Shown piece by piece: positions 8,727 through 17,560 of a stretch of DNA of 64,000 nucleotides; the stretch's first letter is position 1, and each line of letters opens with the position of its first letter. The notes under the pieces are model-generated. The model did not search any database. It was not told the origin of the DNA and saw only the letters and a list, made by a program, of their open reading frames with translations. The stretch is from Martinezella lusitana (GTDB taxonomy: Bacteria; Pseudomonadota; Alphaproteobacteria; Rhizobiales; Rhizobiaceae): NCBI RefSeq assembly GCF_010668395.1, contig NZ_WUEY01000022.1, forward strand, positions 37,323 through 101,322, given 5' to 3'. Made by a program: the position numbers and the translations under genes.

Positions 8727-9236
8727 TCAAACAGCAGCGAACTCGGTGGCCTTCTGGCCGGCACCCACTCCCATCAACGATACCTTGTCGCTCGATGAAA
8801 AGAGTTTCGCGAGATCGATGATGACGACGAAGCCCTCATCGCGGCGCACCACGCCGGCGATGTACTCGGACGGCCAACGCACCCCGATATCGGGGGCGCT
8901 TTCGACGGACTGATGCTTGAAGGACGTGACCTCGAAGACGCGATCGGCGACGAGGCCAAGGGTCAGAACCTTGTCGGCGATCGGAATGTCGATGACGAGG
9001 ATGCGGGTATGCGGCGTCTTCGTCGTGGCCGACATGCCAAGCCGCAGGCGCAGGTCTATGACCGGCACGCCCTGACCGCGCACATCCCGCAGACCGAGCA
9101 GATAGTCCGGCCCGTGCGGAATGCGAAAGGCATCCTGATGATCCAGGATTTCCCGGACCACCGCGACCGGCACGGCGAAGTATTCTTCGCCGAGGCCAAA
9201 CGTCACATATTGCGCTTCGGTGCTGGTTGCAGCCAT
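8727..9236 (-). CDS. cheW: CheW-type coupling protein (second copy)
   Basis: A 169-residue single CheW domain: YVTFGLGEEYFAVPV opens the beta-barrel, with VRGQGVPVIDLRLRLGM in the middle and YIAGVVRRDEGFVVIIDL near the end. It links MCPs to CheA. It begins right after the stop of the upstream MCP gene with no gap. It differs clearly from the other cheW at 13033-13545, so the operon offers two coupling proteins, perhaps one favoured by each receptor (inference). Confidence 0.92.
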   Translation of the reverse strand: MAATSTEAQYVTFGLGEEYFAVPVAVVREILDHQDAFRIPHGPDYLLGLRDVRGQGVPVIDLRLRLGMSATTKTPHTRILVIDIPIADKVLTLGLVADRVFEVTSFKHQSVESAPDIGVRWPSEYIAGVVRRDEGFVVIIDLAKLFSSSDKVSLMGVGAGQKATEFAAV

Positions 9237-11084
9237 TTATGCGCTCTCCTTGAAGTCGTTGTCGTCGGCATCCGGGCCGCCCATGGACATGTCGAGGGTG
9301 AAGCCCTTGAGGCGCGCCTGCTGCGCGGCGACGCTGTTGTCGGCGCGGGCAGCCGGTGTTCTACCGATCGGTGGCTTGGCGGCAGGCCTGGCCTTGGCCG
9401 GACCGGCGGCGTGATGGACGGGGCTGTGGACCGGGGCGTGCATCGCCTGGGCCTTGCGGGCATTGGCCTGCTCGACCTTGAAGAAGGCGATGGAAGCCTG
9501 CAGCTCCTCGGCCTGGGCGGCCAGCTCCTCGGAGGTTGCGGACATCTCTTCCGACGCGCCGGCATTCTGCTGCGTCACCTTGTCGAGCTGCTGGATCGCC
9601 TCGTTGATCTGCGATGCGCCGATATCCTGCTCGCGGCAGGCCGCCGAGATTTCCGCGACCAGTTCGGCCGTCTTGCGGATATCGGGGACGAGGCGGGTCA
9701 GCATCTCGCCAGCCTCGGTCGCGACCGTGACGGTCTCGCCCGAGAGGCTGGAGATTTCTGCGGCCGCCGCCTGGCTGCGCTCGGCAAGCTTGCGCACTTC
9801 GGAGGCGACGACGGCAAAGCCGCGGCCATGCTCGCCGGCACGGGCGGCCTCGACGGCGGCGTTGAGCGCGAGCAGGTCGGTCTGGCGCGCGATTTCCTGA
9901 ACGATGGAGATCTTTTCGGCGATGGTGCGCATGGCGTTGACGGCGCGATCGACGGCCTGGCCGCTGATCTCCGCGTCCTTTGCGGACTGGCGGGCGATCT
10001 TTTCGGTCTGGGCGGCGTTATCGGCGTTCTGCTTGATGTTGGCGGCCATCTCTTCCATGGAAGCGGAGGCTTCCTCGGCGGAAGAGGCCTGCTCGGTTGC
10101 GCCCTGGGAGAGCTGTTCGGAGCCGGCCGACAGCTGCTGGCTGCCCGACGAGACGTTGTCGGAAGCCGACAACGCATCGGCCACCACACCCCGAAGACGC
10201 TCGACCATCAACTGAAGCGAGATGCCGAGGGTATCCTTCTCCGACATCGGCTTCGGCTTGACCGTCAGGTCGCCGTTGGCGATCTGGTCGGCGATCGTCG
10301 CGGTGTTGCGCAGATTGCCCGTCATGACGTTGATGGTGTCGACAAGATCCTTGATCTCGTCATTGGTCTTGATCTCGATATCCTGGTTGAGATCGCCGAT
10401 CGCCACGCCTTCGGCGACGGCCTGGATCTTCTTCAGGCCGCGATTGATGCCGACTGCGATCCAGATGGCGATCACCGTCGACAGCACGAACATGACGGCC
10501 AGCGAGGTCAGCAGAAGGTTGCGCGCGAAGGCGTATTGATTGTCGGTCGCCTCGTCGGTCTCCCGGAGATCCGCGACAATCGACTGGTTGATGGCCTCGA
10601 CGGCCTCAAGGAGAGCGGTCGTTGCCTTGCGGCCTTCGTCCATGGAGAGTTCTGCAGCCTTGCGATTGCTTTCCTCGGTATTTTCCACGGCCAGCTTCAG
10701 GACCTGCTCGTCCACCTGTTTCCAGACGGGAAACTGCTTGGAGAATTCCCCGATCTTGGCGGTGACCGTTTGATCCTTGCTCTTGGACAATTGCTGAACG
10801 AGCTGGTCGATCTTTGTCTCGTCTGTATGAACGTCCTCGATATAGCCGCTGATCGCCTGCGGATCGGTGTTCAGGATGGCATTCTTTTCGCTGCGGATCG
10901 CATTCAAGACAGCGGTCGACAGATCGCCTGACGTGCGCAGATCGGTGGCGGGCCCCTGGATGATTTCGGAAATCGCGGAATTGAGCGACGACAGGCTCAT
11001 GATCGCCAGGGCCGACATGCCGGTTGACAGCAGAATAAGAAAGCCGAAGGCGAGGGCCAGTTTAAGTTTGATGGTGAAGCGCAT
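9237..11084 (-). CDS. Methyl-accepting chemotaxis protein 1 (4HB-type sensor, HAMP, signalling domain)
   Basis: The 615-residue receptor has TM1 at about 10-32, a periplasmic helical sensor to about 185, TM2 near 190-215, HAMP segments, then a long cytoplasmic hairpin whose tip carries EIARQTDLLALNAAVEAARA and GEHGRGFAVVASEVRKLAE. There is no C-terminal NWETF-type CheR tether; the tail is Ala/Pro-rich and ends in an acidic DADDNDF stretch. ATG 11084 (MRFTIKLK) is chosen over an upstream in-frame start because an AGGAG site precedes it and the second MCP begins the same way. From about residue 292 onward it is almost identical to the MCP at 11286-13007. Confidence 0.93.
   Translation of the reverse strand: MRFTIKLKLALAFGFLILLSTGMSALAIMSLSSLNSAISEIIQGPATDLRTSGDLSTAVLNAIRSEKNAILNTDPQAISGYIEDVHTDETKIDQLVQQLSKSKDQTVTAKIGEFSKQFPVWKQVDEQVLKLAVENTEESNRKAAELSMDEGRKATTALLEAVEAINQSIVADLRETDEATDNQYAFARNLLLTSLAVMFVLSTVIAIWIAVGINRGLKKIQAVAEGVAIGDLNQDIEIKTNDEIKDLVDTINVMTGNLRNTATIADQIANGDLTVKPKPMSEKDTLGISLQLMVERLRGVVADALSASDNVSSGSQQLSAGSEQLSQGATEQASSAEEASASMEEMAANIKQNADNAAQTEKIARQSAKDAEISGQAVDRAVNAMRTIAEKISIVQEIARQTDLLALNAAVEAARAGEHGRGFAVVASEVRKLAERSQAAAAEISSLSGETVTVATEAGEMLTRLVPDIRKTAELVAEISAACREQDIGASQINEAIQQLDKVTQQNAGASEEMSATSEELAAQAEELQASIAFFKVEQANARKAQAMHAPVHSPVHHAAGPAKARPAAKPPIGRTPAARADNSVAAQQARLKGFTLDMSMGGPDADDNDFKESA
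9250..10209. repeat. Long direct repeat, copy A (C-terminal half of MCP 1)
   Basis: This block matches 11299-12258 at a constant offset of 2049 bases. By eye the central part (about 9420-10193) has one difference, at 10062 (a versus g, silent). Differences collect at both edges. Confidence 0.9.
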
Positions 11085-11285
11085 CTCTAAAAACTCCTGG
11101 AGGCGGAGAGGTTTGATGATCGAAGGTTGAATAGGCAGACGGGGAGCCGTCTTGATGCGCGAAGACCGATACATTCACCCTTCCGCGAACCGGGAGCCGG
11201 TTCTTGAGGCCTGCTGAGACATTCGCCGGCCTTTCTTGACCCGGCGCCTTCCGGCGCCGGATCCTGTCGGTATCAAGCCAGCCGC

Positions 11286-13007
11286 TCAGGCGCTCTGGCG
11301 GAAGTCGTTGTCGTCGGCATCCGGCCCGCCCATGGACATGTCGAGGGTAAAGCCCTTGAGACGAGCCTGCTGCGCGGCGACGCTGTTGTCGGCGCGGGCG
11401 GCCGGTGTTCTGCCGATCGGTGCCTTGGCGGCAGGCCTGGCCTTGGCCGGACCGGCGGCGTGATGGGCGGGGCTGTGGACCGGGGCGTGCATCGCCTGGG
11501 CCTTGCGGGCATTGGCCTGCTCGACCTTGAAGAAGGCGATGGAAGCCTGCAGCTCCTCGGCCTGGGCGGCCAGCTCCTCGGAGGTTGCGGACATCTCTTC
11601 CGACGCGCCGGCATTCTGCTGCGTCACCTTGTCGAGCTGCTGGATCGCCTCGTTGATCTGCGATGCGCCGATATCCTGCTCGCGGCAGGCCGCCGAGATT
11701 TCCGCGACCAGTTCGGCCGTCTTGCGGATATCGGGGACGAGGCGGGTCAGCATCTCGCCAGCCTCGGTCGCGACCGTGACGGTCTCGCCCGAGAGGCTGG
11801 AGATTTCTGCGGCCGCCGCCTGGCTGCGCTCGGCAAGCTTGCGCACTTCGGAGGCGACGACGGCAAAGCCGCGGCCATGCTCGCCGGCACGGGCGGCCTC
11901 GACGGCGGCGTTGAGCGCGAGCAGGTCGGTCTGGCGCGCGATTTCCTGAACGATGGAGATCTTTTCGGCGATGGTGCGCATGGCGTTGACGGCGCGATCG
12001 ACGGCCTGGCCGCTGATCTCCGCGTCCTTTGCGGACTGGCGGGCGATCTTTTCGGTCTGGGCGGCGTTATCGGCGTTCTGCTTGATGTTGGCGGCCATCT
12101 CTTCCATGGAGGCGGAGGCTTCCTCGGCGGAAGAGGCCTGCTCGGTTGCGCCCTGGGAGAGCTGTTCGGAGCCGGCCGACAGCTGCTGGCTGCCCGACGA
12201 GACGTTGTCGGAAGCCGACAACGCATCGGCCACCACACCCCGCAGACGCTCGATCATCGAGTTGACATGTCCAAGGAGCTCGCCGATCTCGTCCCGGGTT
12301 GCGATTTCGGCAAATTCCGTCAGATCGCCGTCGGCGACGGTCTGAACCGTCTTCACCGCGCGGTTTATGCCCTTGTTTATCGAAACGACGATCCAGATTG
12401 CCGAGACAAGCGCAATGACCGAGGCCGCAGCGGCTATGAGGATCAGGATCGAGCGCGCTTTCGCATAGGCATCGGCGGCATCGACATCCGCCTGCTTCAA
12501 TCTCGCACGCTCGGCATCGAAGACCTGGGCCAGGATGTTGTCGATCTTGGTGCTTGCTTCGCGTGCCTCGTTCGACGAGATCTGATGTGCGCCGGCGCTG
12601 TTGCCGGCAAGCATCAGGCTTCGAATGCGGTCGTCGGCATCGCGCCAGACGGCGGAGAGGTCCTTGACCTGCGTCCAGTAAGCCATGTCCTGATCGGTCG
12701 TATTGGCCAGAATCTTGGCGAAGTCCGCGTCGAATGCGGCGCGCGCGGCGTCGCTCTTTGCGATATAGCCCTTTGCTTCATCGACGGATGCGGACAGCAC
12801 GATGTTTTTCTGCTGTCGGAGCTGCTGCAGGATAGCGATGTCGAGATTCTGGGCGAGCCGCAGGCGCTCGGCAGGTCCCGTCAATGTATCGGACCAATTG
12901 TCGTTCACCTGGCCCAGAGTTGCGACGCTGTAGACGGCCGTGCCAAGAAGCATGGCGATCACCACAGCAAACGTTAGAAGCAATTTGAGCTTGATCGTAA
13001 AGCGCAT
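11286..13007 (-). CDS. Methyl-accepting chemotaxis protein 2 (4HB-type sensor, HAMP, signalling domain)
   Basis: This 573-residue receptor starts MRFTIKLKLLLTF, with TM1 at about 8-30, a periplasmic four-helix-type sensor (WSDTLTGPAERLRLAQNLD region) and TM2 near 190-210. A single HAMP follows, then the same signalling hairpin as MCP 1 from LRGVVADALSASDNV to the C-terminus. The sensor halves of the two MCPs are unrelated in detail, so they should detect different ligands while signalling through the same kinase complex. ATG 13007 is preceded by an AAGGGGG site. It starts 25 bases after cheW; a 201-base gap separates it from MCP 1. Confidence 0.93.
   Translation of the reverse strand: MRFTIKLKLLLTFAVVIAMLLGTAVYSVATLGQVNDNWSDTLTGPAERLRLAQNLDIAILQQLRQQKNIVLSASVDEAKGYIAKSDAARAAFDADFAKILANTTDQDMAYWTQVKDLSAVWRDADDRIRSLMLAGNSAGAHQISSNEAREASTKIDNILAQVFDAERARLKQADVDAADAYAKARSILILIAAAASVIALVSAIWIVVSINKGINRAVKTVQTVADGDLTEFAEIATRDEIGELLGHVNSMIERLRGVVADALSASDNVSSGSQQLSAGSEQLSQGATEQASSAEEASASMEEMAANIKQNADNAAQTEKIARQSAKDAEISGQAVDRAVNAMRTIAEKISIVQEIARQTDLLALNAAVEAARAGEHGRGFAVVASEVRKLAERSQAAAAEISSLSGETVTVATEAGEMLTRLVPDIRKTAELVAEISAACREQDIGASQINEAIQQLDKVTQQNAGASEEMSATSEELAAQAEELQASIAFFKVEQANARKAQAMHAPVHSPAHHAAGPAKARPAAKAPIGRTPAARADNSVAAQQARLKGFTLDMSMGGPDADDNDFRQSA
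11299..12258. repeat. Long direct repeat, copy B (C-terminal half of MCP 2)
   Basis: Partner of 9250-10209. The similarity stops abruptly around the HAMP-to-hairpin junction (near 12252), where the two genes become unrelated. This is a good substrate for homologous recombination that would fuse the two receptors and delete about 2 kb. Confidence 0.9.
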
Positions 13008-13032
13008 CTGTTGGCCCCCTTGCCTTGGAAAT

Positions 13033-13545
13033 TCACGCTGTTGCTCTGACCGCAACCATCCGCTGCGATGAGAAAATCGCCTGGAGGTTCGGAACGATGA
13101 TGAATTCGCCGTCGCGTTTCACGAGGGCGTGGATGTAGTCGGCGCGCCAGCGCATGCCGATGACGGGCGGCGGCTCGCTCGCCGCCTGCGAAAGCTGTGT
13201 GACTTCGTGCACCTTGTCGGTGCGGATGCCGATCAGCGTCGTCTCGCCGTCCAGTTCGAGCTCGGTCACGACGATGCGGCTGTCGATGGTGACATTGGCC
13301 GCTTCCATGCCGAAGGCGATGCGGATGTCGGCAAGCGGAATGACCTTGCCACGGAAGTTGATGACGCTGCCGACGAATGGCAGGCTGCCGGGAACGCTGG
13401 TCTCGGGCAGCAGATCGAGAATTTCCTGGACGACGACGGCCTCGATGGCAAAGGTTTCGCCATTGAGGCTGAACGTCAGAACGGAAAGCTCGTCCGCGCC
13501 TTTCCAGATGGCACGATGGTCCGATTTTGCGTCTGCGTCGATCAT
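13033..13545 (-). CDS. cheW: CheW-type coupling protein (first copy)
   Basis: A 170-residue CheW with a short N-terminal lead (about 20 residues) before VLTFSLNGETFAIEA, then INFRGKVIPLADIRIAFGM and YIHALVKRDGEFIIVPNL. It couples receptors to CheA. The ATG overlaps the cheA stop by four bases (ATGA), which implies translational coupling and near-equal expression with CheA. It precedes the MCP pair. Confidence 0.93.
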   Translation of the reverse strand: MIDADAKSDHRAIWKGADELSVLTFSLNGETFAIEAVVVQEILDLLPETSVPGSLPFVGSVINFRGKVIPLADIRIAFGMEAANVTIDSRIVVTELELDGETTLIGIRTDKVHEVTQLSQAASEPPPVIGMRWRADYIHALVKRDGEFIIVPNLQAIFSSQRMVAVRATA

Positions 13546-15569
13546 CCTGCTGCCCGCAATTGCGCCTCCTGATGCTGTCCGGCCGTGATGAGATGGACGA
13601 CGTCGAGGATCAGGGCCACGTTGCCGTCGCCGAGAATGGTGGCGCCGGAGAAGGTGGAGACCTGGTCGTGAAGCTTCGACATCGATTTGATAACGGTCTG
13701 GTGATCGCCGATGATCTGATCGACGACGAGGCCGACCCGCTCGCTGCCGGTCGAGATCACCACCACCTTCTGGTAGGGATCGGGCTCTGTGCCGGTGCGG
13801 AAGAGCTCGCGCAGGCGCAGGAACGGGACGAGATCGTCGCGCAGCGAGATGAAGCTTCTACCGCGTGAGCGCAGATCCTGCTCGACCGACAGTTCCAGGC
13901 ATTCCTCAACGGCTGCGAGCGGGATGACGTAGCGCCCGTTTCCGACGCGAACGAGGAGGCCGTCGATGATGGCGAGCGTCAAGGGAATGCGCAGCGCGAT
14001 CTCTGAGCCCTTGCCGAACTCGCTTGTGACGTCGATCGCTCCGCGCAGCGTCTCGATGGTCTTCTTCACCACATCCATGCCGACGCCGCGGCCGGAAAGG
14101 TTGGTGACCTTTTCCGCCGTCGAGAAGCCGGGCTGGAAGATCAGCTGCAGCAGCTCCTTGTCGGAAAGCTGGGCGCCGGGCTGGATGAGGCCGTTGGCTT
14201 CCGCCTTGGCGCGCACCTTCTGCCGATCGATGCCACGTCCGTCGTCCTTGATGGAGATGACGACTTCGCTGCCGGTTTGATGCGCGGAGAGAATGACGCG
14301 GCCCATCATCGGCTTGCCGGCGGCAACACGGTCATCGGGGTTTTCCAGGCCGTGATCGATGGAATTGCGGACGAGATGAACGAGCGGATCGGCCAGCCGG
14401 TCGATGACCGTCTTGTCGACCTCGGTGCTTTCTCCCTCGGTGACGAGTTCGATGTCCTTGCCCGTCTCGCGGGCGAGATCGTGGACCAGCCGGCGGAAGC
14501 GACTGAAGAGGCTTGCGACCGGCATCATGCGCAGGACCATCATCGTGTCGCGCAATTCGCCAGCCAGGCGTTCGATTTCCTCCGAGACCGAACGCAGACC
14601 GAGGTCCGCAACCGAATTTGCCATCTGGCTCAGCCGCGACTGGGCGATCACCAACTCTCCGACGCGATCCATCATCTCGTCGAGGCGCAGAGCGGGAACG
14701 CGAACATTGTCTGCTTGCTTCTGGGACTTCACGTCGGCGGGCGGAGCCTTGCCAGTATCGGCCAGCGGTGGGGCCGCCGCCTTCGACGGCTCGTCCTCGA
14801 TTGGTCGTTCCGGCGTTGCCGCGATGGGTGCCGAATCCGCTTTCCTCGATGCCTGAAGCTCTTTCAGCTCCATCGTCATGTCGTCCATGACGAAGATGAA
14901 GACGTCTTCGATGTCTGAGCGCGGCTTTTCGGTTGTCAACTGGACCGTCCAGCCGATGTGGAGATCGCGCGGCTCCAGGTCCGGAAGCAGCGGAATGGCG
15001 TCGGTGCCGGCTTCGATCCGGCACTCGCCCAGATCGCGCAGCTCATCCAGCAGCCCAAGCGGATTGGTGCCGTTGACCATCGAACCGACAGGCAGGCTGA
15101 ATGCCAGATGCCATGTCTTGATGCCGCCGGCGTTTGCGACTTCCGCTGTCGCCGCCGTTGCGCCGGCAGATGGCGCCGCCGCGCTTTGCAAGCCTTCTGT
15201 GCCAACGGCCTGGCGCAGTTTTTCGAGCAGAACGGAGCTCATGGTTTCGTAGTCGCCGTTCGGGTTCTGCAACAGCGCCTGCATGTGGCCCTGTGCGTCG
15301 AGCACGGCGCCGACCAATTCCTTCGTGGCGGGTGCCTCGCCCTTGCGAACCCGGTCGAAGGCGGTTTCGCAATGATGGGTAAAGGCGGCCAGTTGATCGA
15401 AACCGAACATGGAGCCCGATCCCTTGAGCGTATGCAGGCCCCTGAAGACCGTATCGATCTGAGCCCGGTCGCTCAGGTCGCGCATCAGATCGAGCAGGCC
15501 GGCCTCGATCAGCTCCAGCTGTTCGGCGGCCTCTGTCCTGAAGACTGCGATCGGGTCGAGTTCGTTCAT
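13542..15569 (-). CDS. cheA: CheA: chemotaxis histidine kinase
   Basis: This 675-residue kinase has the domain order of CheA: an Hpt domain with phosphorylated His46 (LHTLKGS), a variable region, a dimerisation domain near 300-370, HATPase motifs HLVRNSIDHGLENP, DDGRGID and GRGVGMDVV, then a CheW-like C-terminal domain ending in the VVDQIIGDHQTVIKSM region. All kinase boxes look intact. It receives signals from the two MCPs and should phosphorylate CheY, CheB and possibly the HD-GYP regulator at the operon front. Four-base overlaps join it to cheY and cheW. Confidence 0.95.
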   Translation of the reverse strand: MNELDPIAVFRTEAAEQLELIEAGLLDLMRDLSDRAQIDTVFRGLHTLKGSGSMFGFDQLAAFTHHCETAFDRVRKGEAPATKELVGAVLDAQGHMQALLQNPNGDYETMSSVLLEKLRQAVGTEGLQSAAAPSAGATAATAEVANAGGIKTWHLAFSLPVGSMVNGTNPLGLLDELRDLGECRIEAGTDAIPLLPDLEPRDLHIGWTVQLTTEKPRSDIEDVFIFVMDDMTMELKELQASRKADSAPIAATPERPIEDEPSKAAAPPLADTGKAPPADVKSQKQADNVRVPALRLDEMMDRVGELVIAQSRLSQMANSVADLGLRSVSEEIERLAGELRDTMMVLRMMPVASLFSRFRRLVHDLARETGKDIELVTEGESTEVDKTVIDRLADPLVHLVRNSIDHGLENPDDRVAAGKPMMGRVILSAHQTGSEVVISIKDDGRGIDRQKVRAKAEANGLIQPGAQLSDKELLQLIFQPGFSTAEKVTNLSGRGVGMDVVKKTIETLRGAIDVTSEFGKGSEIALRIPLTLAIIDGLLVRVGNGRYVIPLAAVEECLELSVEQDLRSRGRSFISLRDDLVPFLRLRELFRTGTEPDPYQKVVVISTGSERVGLVVDQIIGDHQTVIKSMSKLHDQVSTFSGATILGDGNVALILDVVHLITAGQHQEAQLRAAG

Positions 15570-15934
15570 TTGCCGAGAACCTTGCGCACGATCTTGATGA
15601 GGGTTTCGGGGTCGAAGGGTTTCGTCAGCCAGCCCGTCGCGCCTGCCGCCTTGGCCTGCTGCTTGAGATCGCCGTCGGATTCCGTGGTCAGGAAGACGAC
15701 CGGCGTTCCCATGTATGCCGGCAACTGCCGGAGGCTGCGGATCATGGTCAGGCCGTCCATGTTCGGCATGTTGAGATCGGTGATGATGAGATCGAAACTG
15801 CCTGATTTCAGCTTGTTGAGGCCATCGGCGCCGTCGACCGCTTCGGTGACGGAATATCCGGCATTGGTGAGCGCGATGCGCGTGGTCAGCCGAATGCTGG
15901 CGGAATCATCGACGGTGAGAATATTTGCGCTCAT
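15566..15934 (-). CDS. cheY: CheY-like single-domain response regulator
   Basis: The 122-residue receiver domain contains the acidic pair in LTVDDSAS (9-10), phosphoacceptor Asp53 (ITDLNMPNMDG), the switch Thr in FLTTES and the conserved Lys in TKPFDPE. ATG 15934 overlaps the STAS gene stop (ATGA). Its closest relatives by operon position are CheY proteins of alternative che clusters, so it may not act on the flagellar motor; it could be a phosphate sink or act on another target. Confidence 0.92.
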   Translation of the reverse strand: MSANILTVDDSASIRLTTRIALTNAGYSVTEAVDGADGLNKLKSGSFDLIITDLNMPNMDGLTMIRSLRQLPAYMGTPVVFLTTESDGDLKQQAKAAGATGWLTKPFDPETLIKIVRKVLGK

Positions 15935-16257
15935 GCTGCTTTTCCTTCTAGCCAGAAACTGTCTTTTTGCCGGTCTCCGCAAAGAAGACCCGCGCGTTGC
16001 AGGACGGTCAGAAAATTGCCGTCCGCCGGTTTGTTCAGCGCGACTGTCACGCCGGCGCCGCTCGCCGTTTGCCGGGCCGATAGAAGCAGTTGGGGCAGGG
16101 TGAGGTCGATCTCCTCGCTGCCATCGATATCGATGACGAGCGATCGGCTCCGCAAAGCCGCTTCCTGAAGATAGACTTGGATGATGTCTCTGACATTGGC
16201 GATCGTCTTGATCGTCAGCGGGCCGTGGAGACGTAGAACTTCGGATTGTCCGCTCAT
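15931..16257 (-). CDS. STAS-domain protein within the chemotaxis operon
   Basis: This 108-residue protein fits a STAS (anti-sigma-factor antagonist-like) fold: LRLHGPLTIKTIANVRD at the start, SRSLVIDIDGSEEIDLT in the central strand-loop and VTVALNKPADGN further on. In phosphorylated STAS proteins the central loop reads IDSSG; here it is IDLTL, so the classical serine is not obviously present and a structural or scaffold role is possible. It overlaps both neighbours by four bases (ATGA at each side), so it is made with the HD-GYP regulator and CheY. Confidence 0.8.
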   Translation of the reverse strand: MSGQSEVLRLHGPLTIKTIANVRDIIQVYLQEAALRSRSLVIDIDGSEEIDLTLPQLLLSARQTASGAGVTVALNKPADGNFLTVLQRAGLLCGDRQKDSFWLEGKAA

Positions 16258-17336
16258 GCTGAACCTCGGGATAGCTGAAGGTCTGGAACCGTTGCCGTTG
16301 CGTTGTCGTCCTGCCGGAATTCGAAGAGGGCTTTGATATCCATCCAGCAGCGACAGAAGGCGGCAACGCAGGCAGGATCGAAATGGGTTCCGCTGCTGTT
16401 GACGATCTCGCGGAATGCATCGGCGATCGGCCAGGCTGCCTTGTATGCCCTCTTCGAGCAGAGAGCGTCGAAGACATCGGCGATCGCGACGATGCGCGCC
16501 TCGATCGGGATGGACGTCCCCGACAGACCTTTCGGATAGCCGCCGCCATCCCATCTTTCGTGATGGCTTTCGGCGATCTTGCGCGCGACCTGGATCAGCT
16601 CGCTGGGGCTGTCGCTGAGAATATCGGCGCCGAAATCCGTGTGCCGTTGCATCTGCTGCCGCTCTTCCGCGCTCAAGGGGCCGGGCTTGGACAGAATGGC
16701 GTCCGGCAGGCCGATCTTGCCGACATCGTGTAGGGCGCTGGCAAGAAATATCATGCGGCATTGGCCGGCATCCAGGCCGACTTCTTCGGCGATCATCCGT
16801 GCGACGATCGCCACGCGGTCCAGATGGTCCGCCGTCTCCCCATGACGGCAGGCGATCGCCTTGGACAGGCGCCAGATTATCTCTTCCTCATGCCGCTCGA
16901 CCCGCTTCATCGCGGCATCGAAATCACGTTGCAGCGCCGCGGCCTTCGTCGCCAGCGCTAATCGCTCTTCACCGATGCTGAGGATATTGCGGACGCGGAT
17001 CGTCAGTTCGGTCTCGTCGATCGGCTTGTTCAGGAATTCCGTGGCCCCCGCCTTCATCGCCGCCAGCTTGATATCGGCCTCCTTGCGGGAGGTAATCATG
17101 ATCGCAGGCACATGCGCGGTAAGTTTGTTCTTACGCAAATGAGTGATGACCTCGACACCGTTCATGCCTGGCATCATGTAATCGACCAGGATGAGGTCCG
17201 GAGTCTTGTCTTCGAGCCGTGCCAGAGCCTCGTTCGGGTGGAGGAACGACACGACCTCGCTGCCCTTGATGGCTTCGACAGCCCGGCGAAGCGTGGCTAC
17301 AACGGAAGGACTGTCATCGATGACGAAGACGCGCAT
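16254..17336 (-). CDS. Response regulator with HD-GYP c-di-GMP phosphodiesterase output
   Basis: The 360-residue product has a receiver domain (1-120, phosphoacceptor Asp52 in LVDYMMPGMNG, Lys104 in NKPIDE), a helical linker, and an HD-GYP domain. The latter has HD at 203-204 (ALHDVGKIGLPD) and the GYP loop at 266-268 (HHERWDGGGYPKG), both intact, so c-di-GMP hydrolysis is likely. Being the first gene of the operon, it ties CheA signalling to c-di-GMP levels. ATG 17336 is chosen because MRVFVIDDS is the normal start of a receiver. No strong promoter was recognised in the 224 bases upstream. Confidence 0.9.
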   Translation of the reverse strand: MRVFVIDDSPSVVATLRRAVEAIKGSEVVSFLHPNEALARLEDKTPDLILVDYMMPGMNGVEVITHLRKNKLTAHVPAIMITSRKEADIKLAAMKAGATEFLNKPIDETELTIRVRNILSIGEERLALATKAAALQRDFDAAMKRVERHEEEIIWRLSKAIACRHGETADHLDRVAIVARMIAEEVGLDAGQCRMIFLASALHDVGKIGLPDAILSKPGPLSAEERQQMQRHTDFGADILSDSPSELIQVARKIAESHHERWDGGGYPKGLSGTSIPIEARIVAIADVFDALCSKRAYKAAWPIADAFREIVNSSGTHFDPACVAAFCRCWMDIKALFEFRQDDNATATVPDLQLSRGSA

Positions 17337-17560
17337 GATTACCCCGCGGAGCGCCCGCGACACACACGGATCTACTCACGATATTCGGCTTGGAGGTTGC
17401 TGGAGGCCTTTCTCATGAAAGGGCCGCGTCACAATGATTGTGAATCTTGGCTGAGGTAACCAAATCGTTAAATGGCTAACGGTGTGTTAAACTCGCTCTC
17501 AACCTGTGATCGTTTCTGCAATTAACTGCGATAAAATGATAAGATTGCGTTTTTCTGATA

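Noticed and set aside
8913..10931. Plus-strand 672-codon frame, Gly/Leu/Asp-rich
   Set aside because: Antisense to the cheW and MCP 1 genes; the repetitive look arises from MCP codon pattern. The same frame type occurs over MCP 2 at 11460-12977.
15566..16549. A 327-residue fusion of CheY with an upstream N-terminal half
   Set aside because: The upstream 200 residues are out-of-frame translation of the STAS and HD-GYP genes; CheY starts with its own ATG at 15934.
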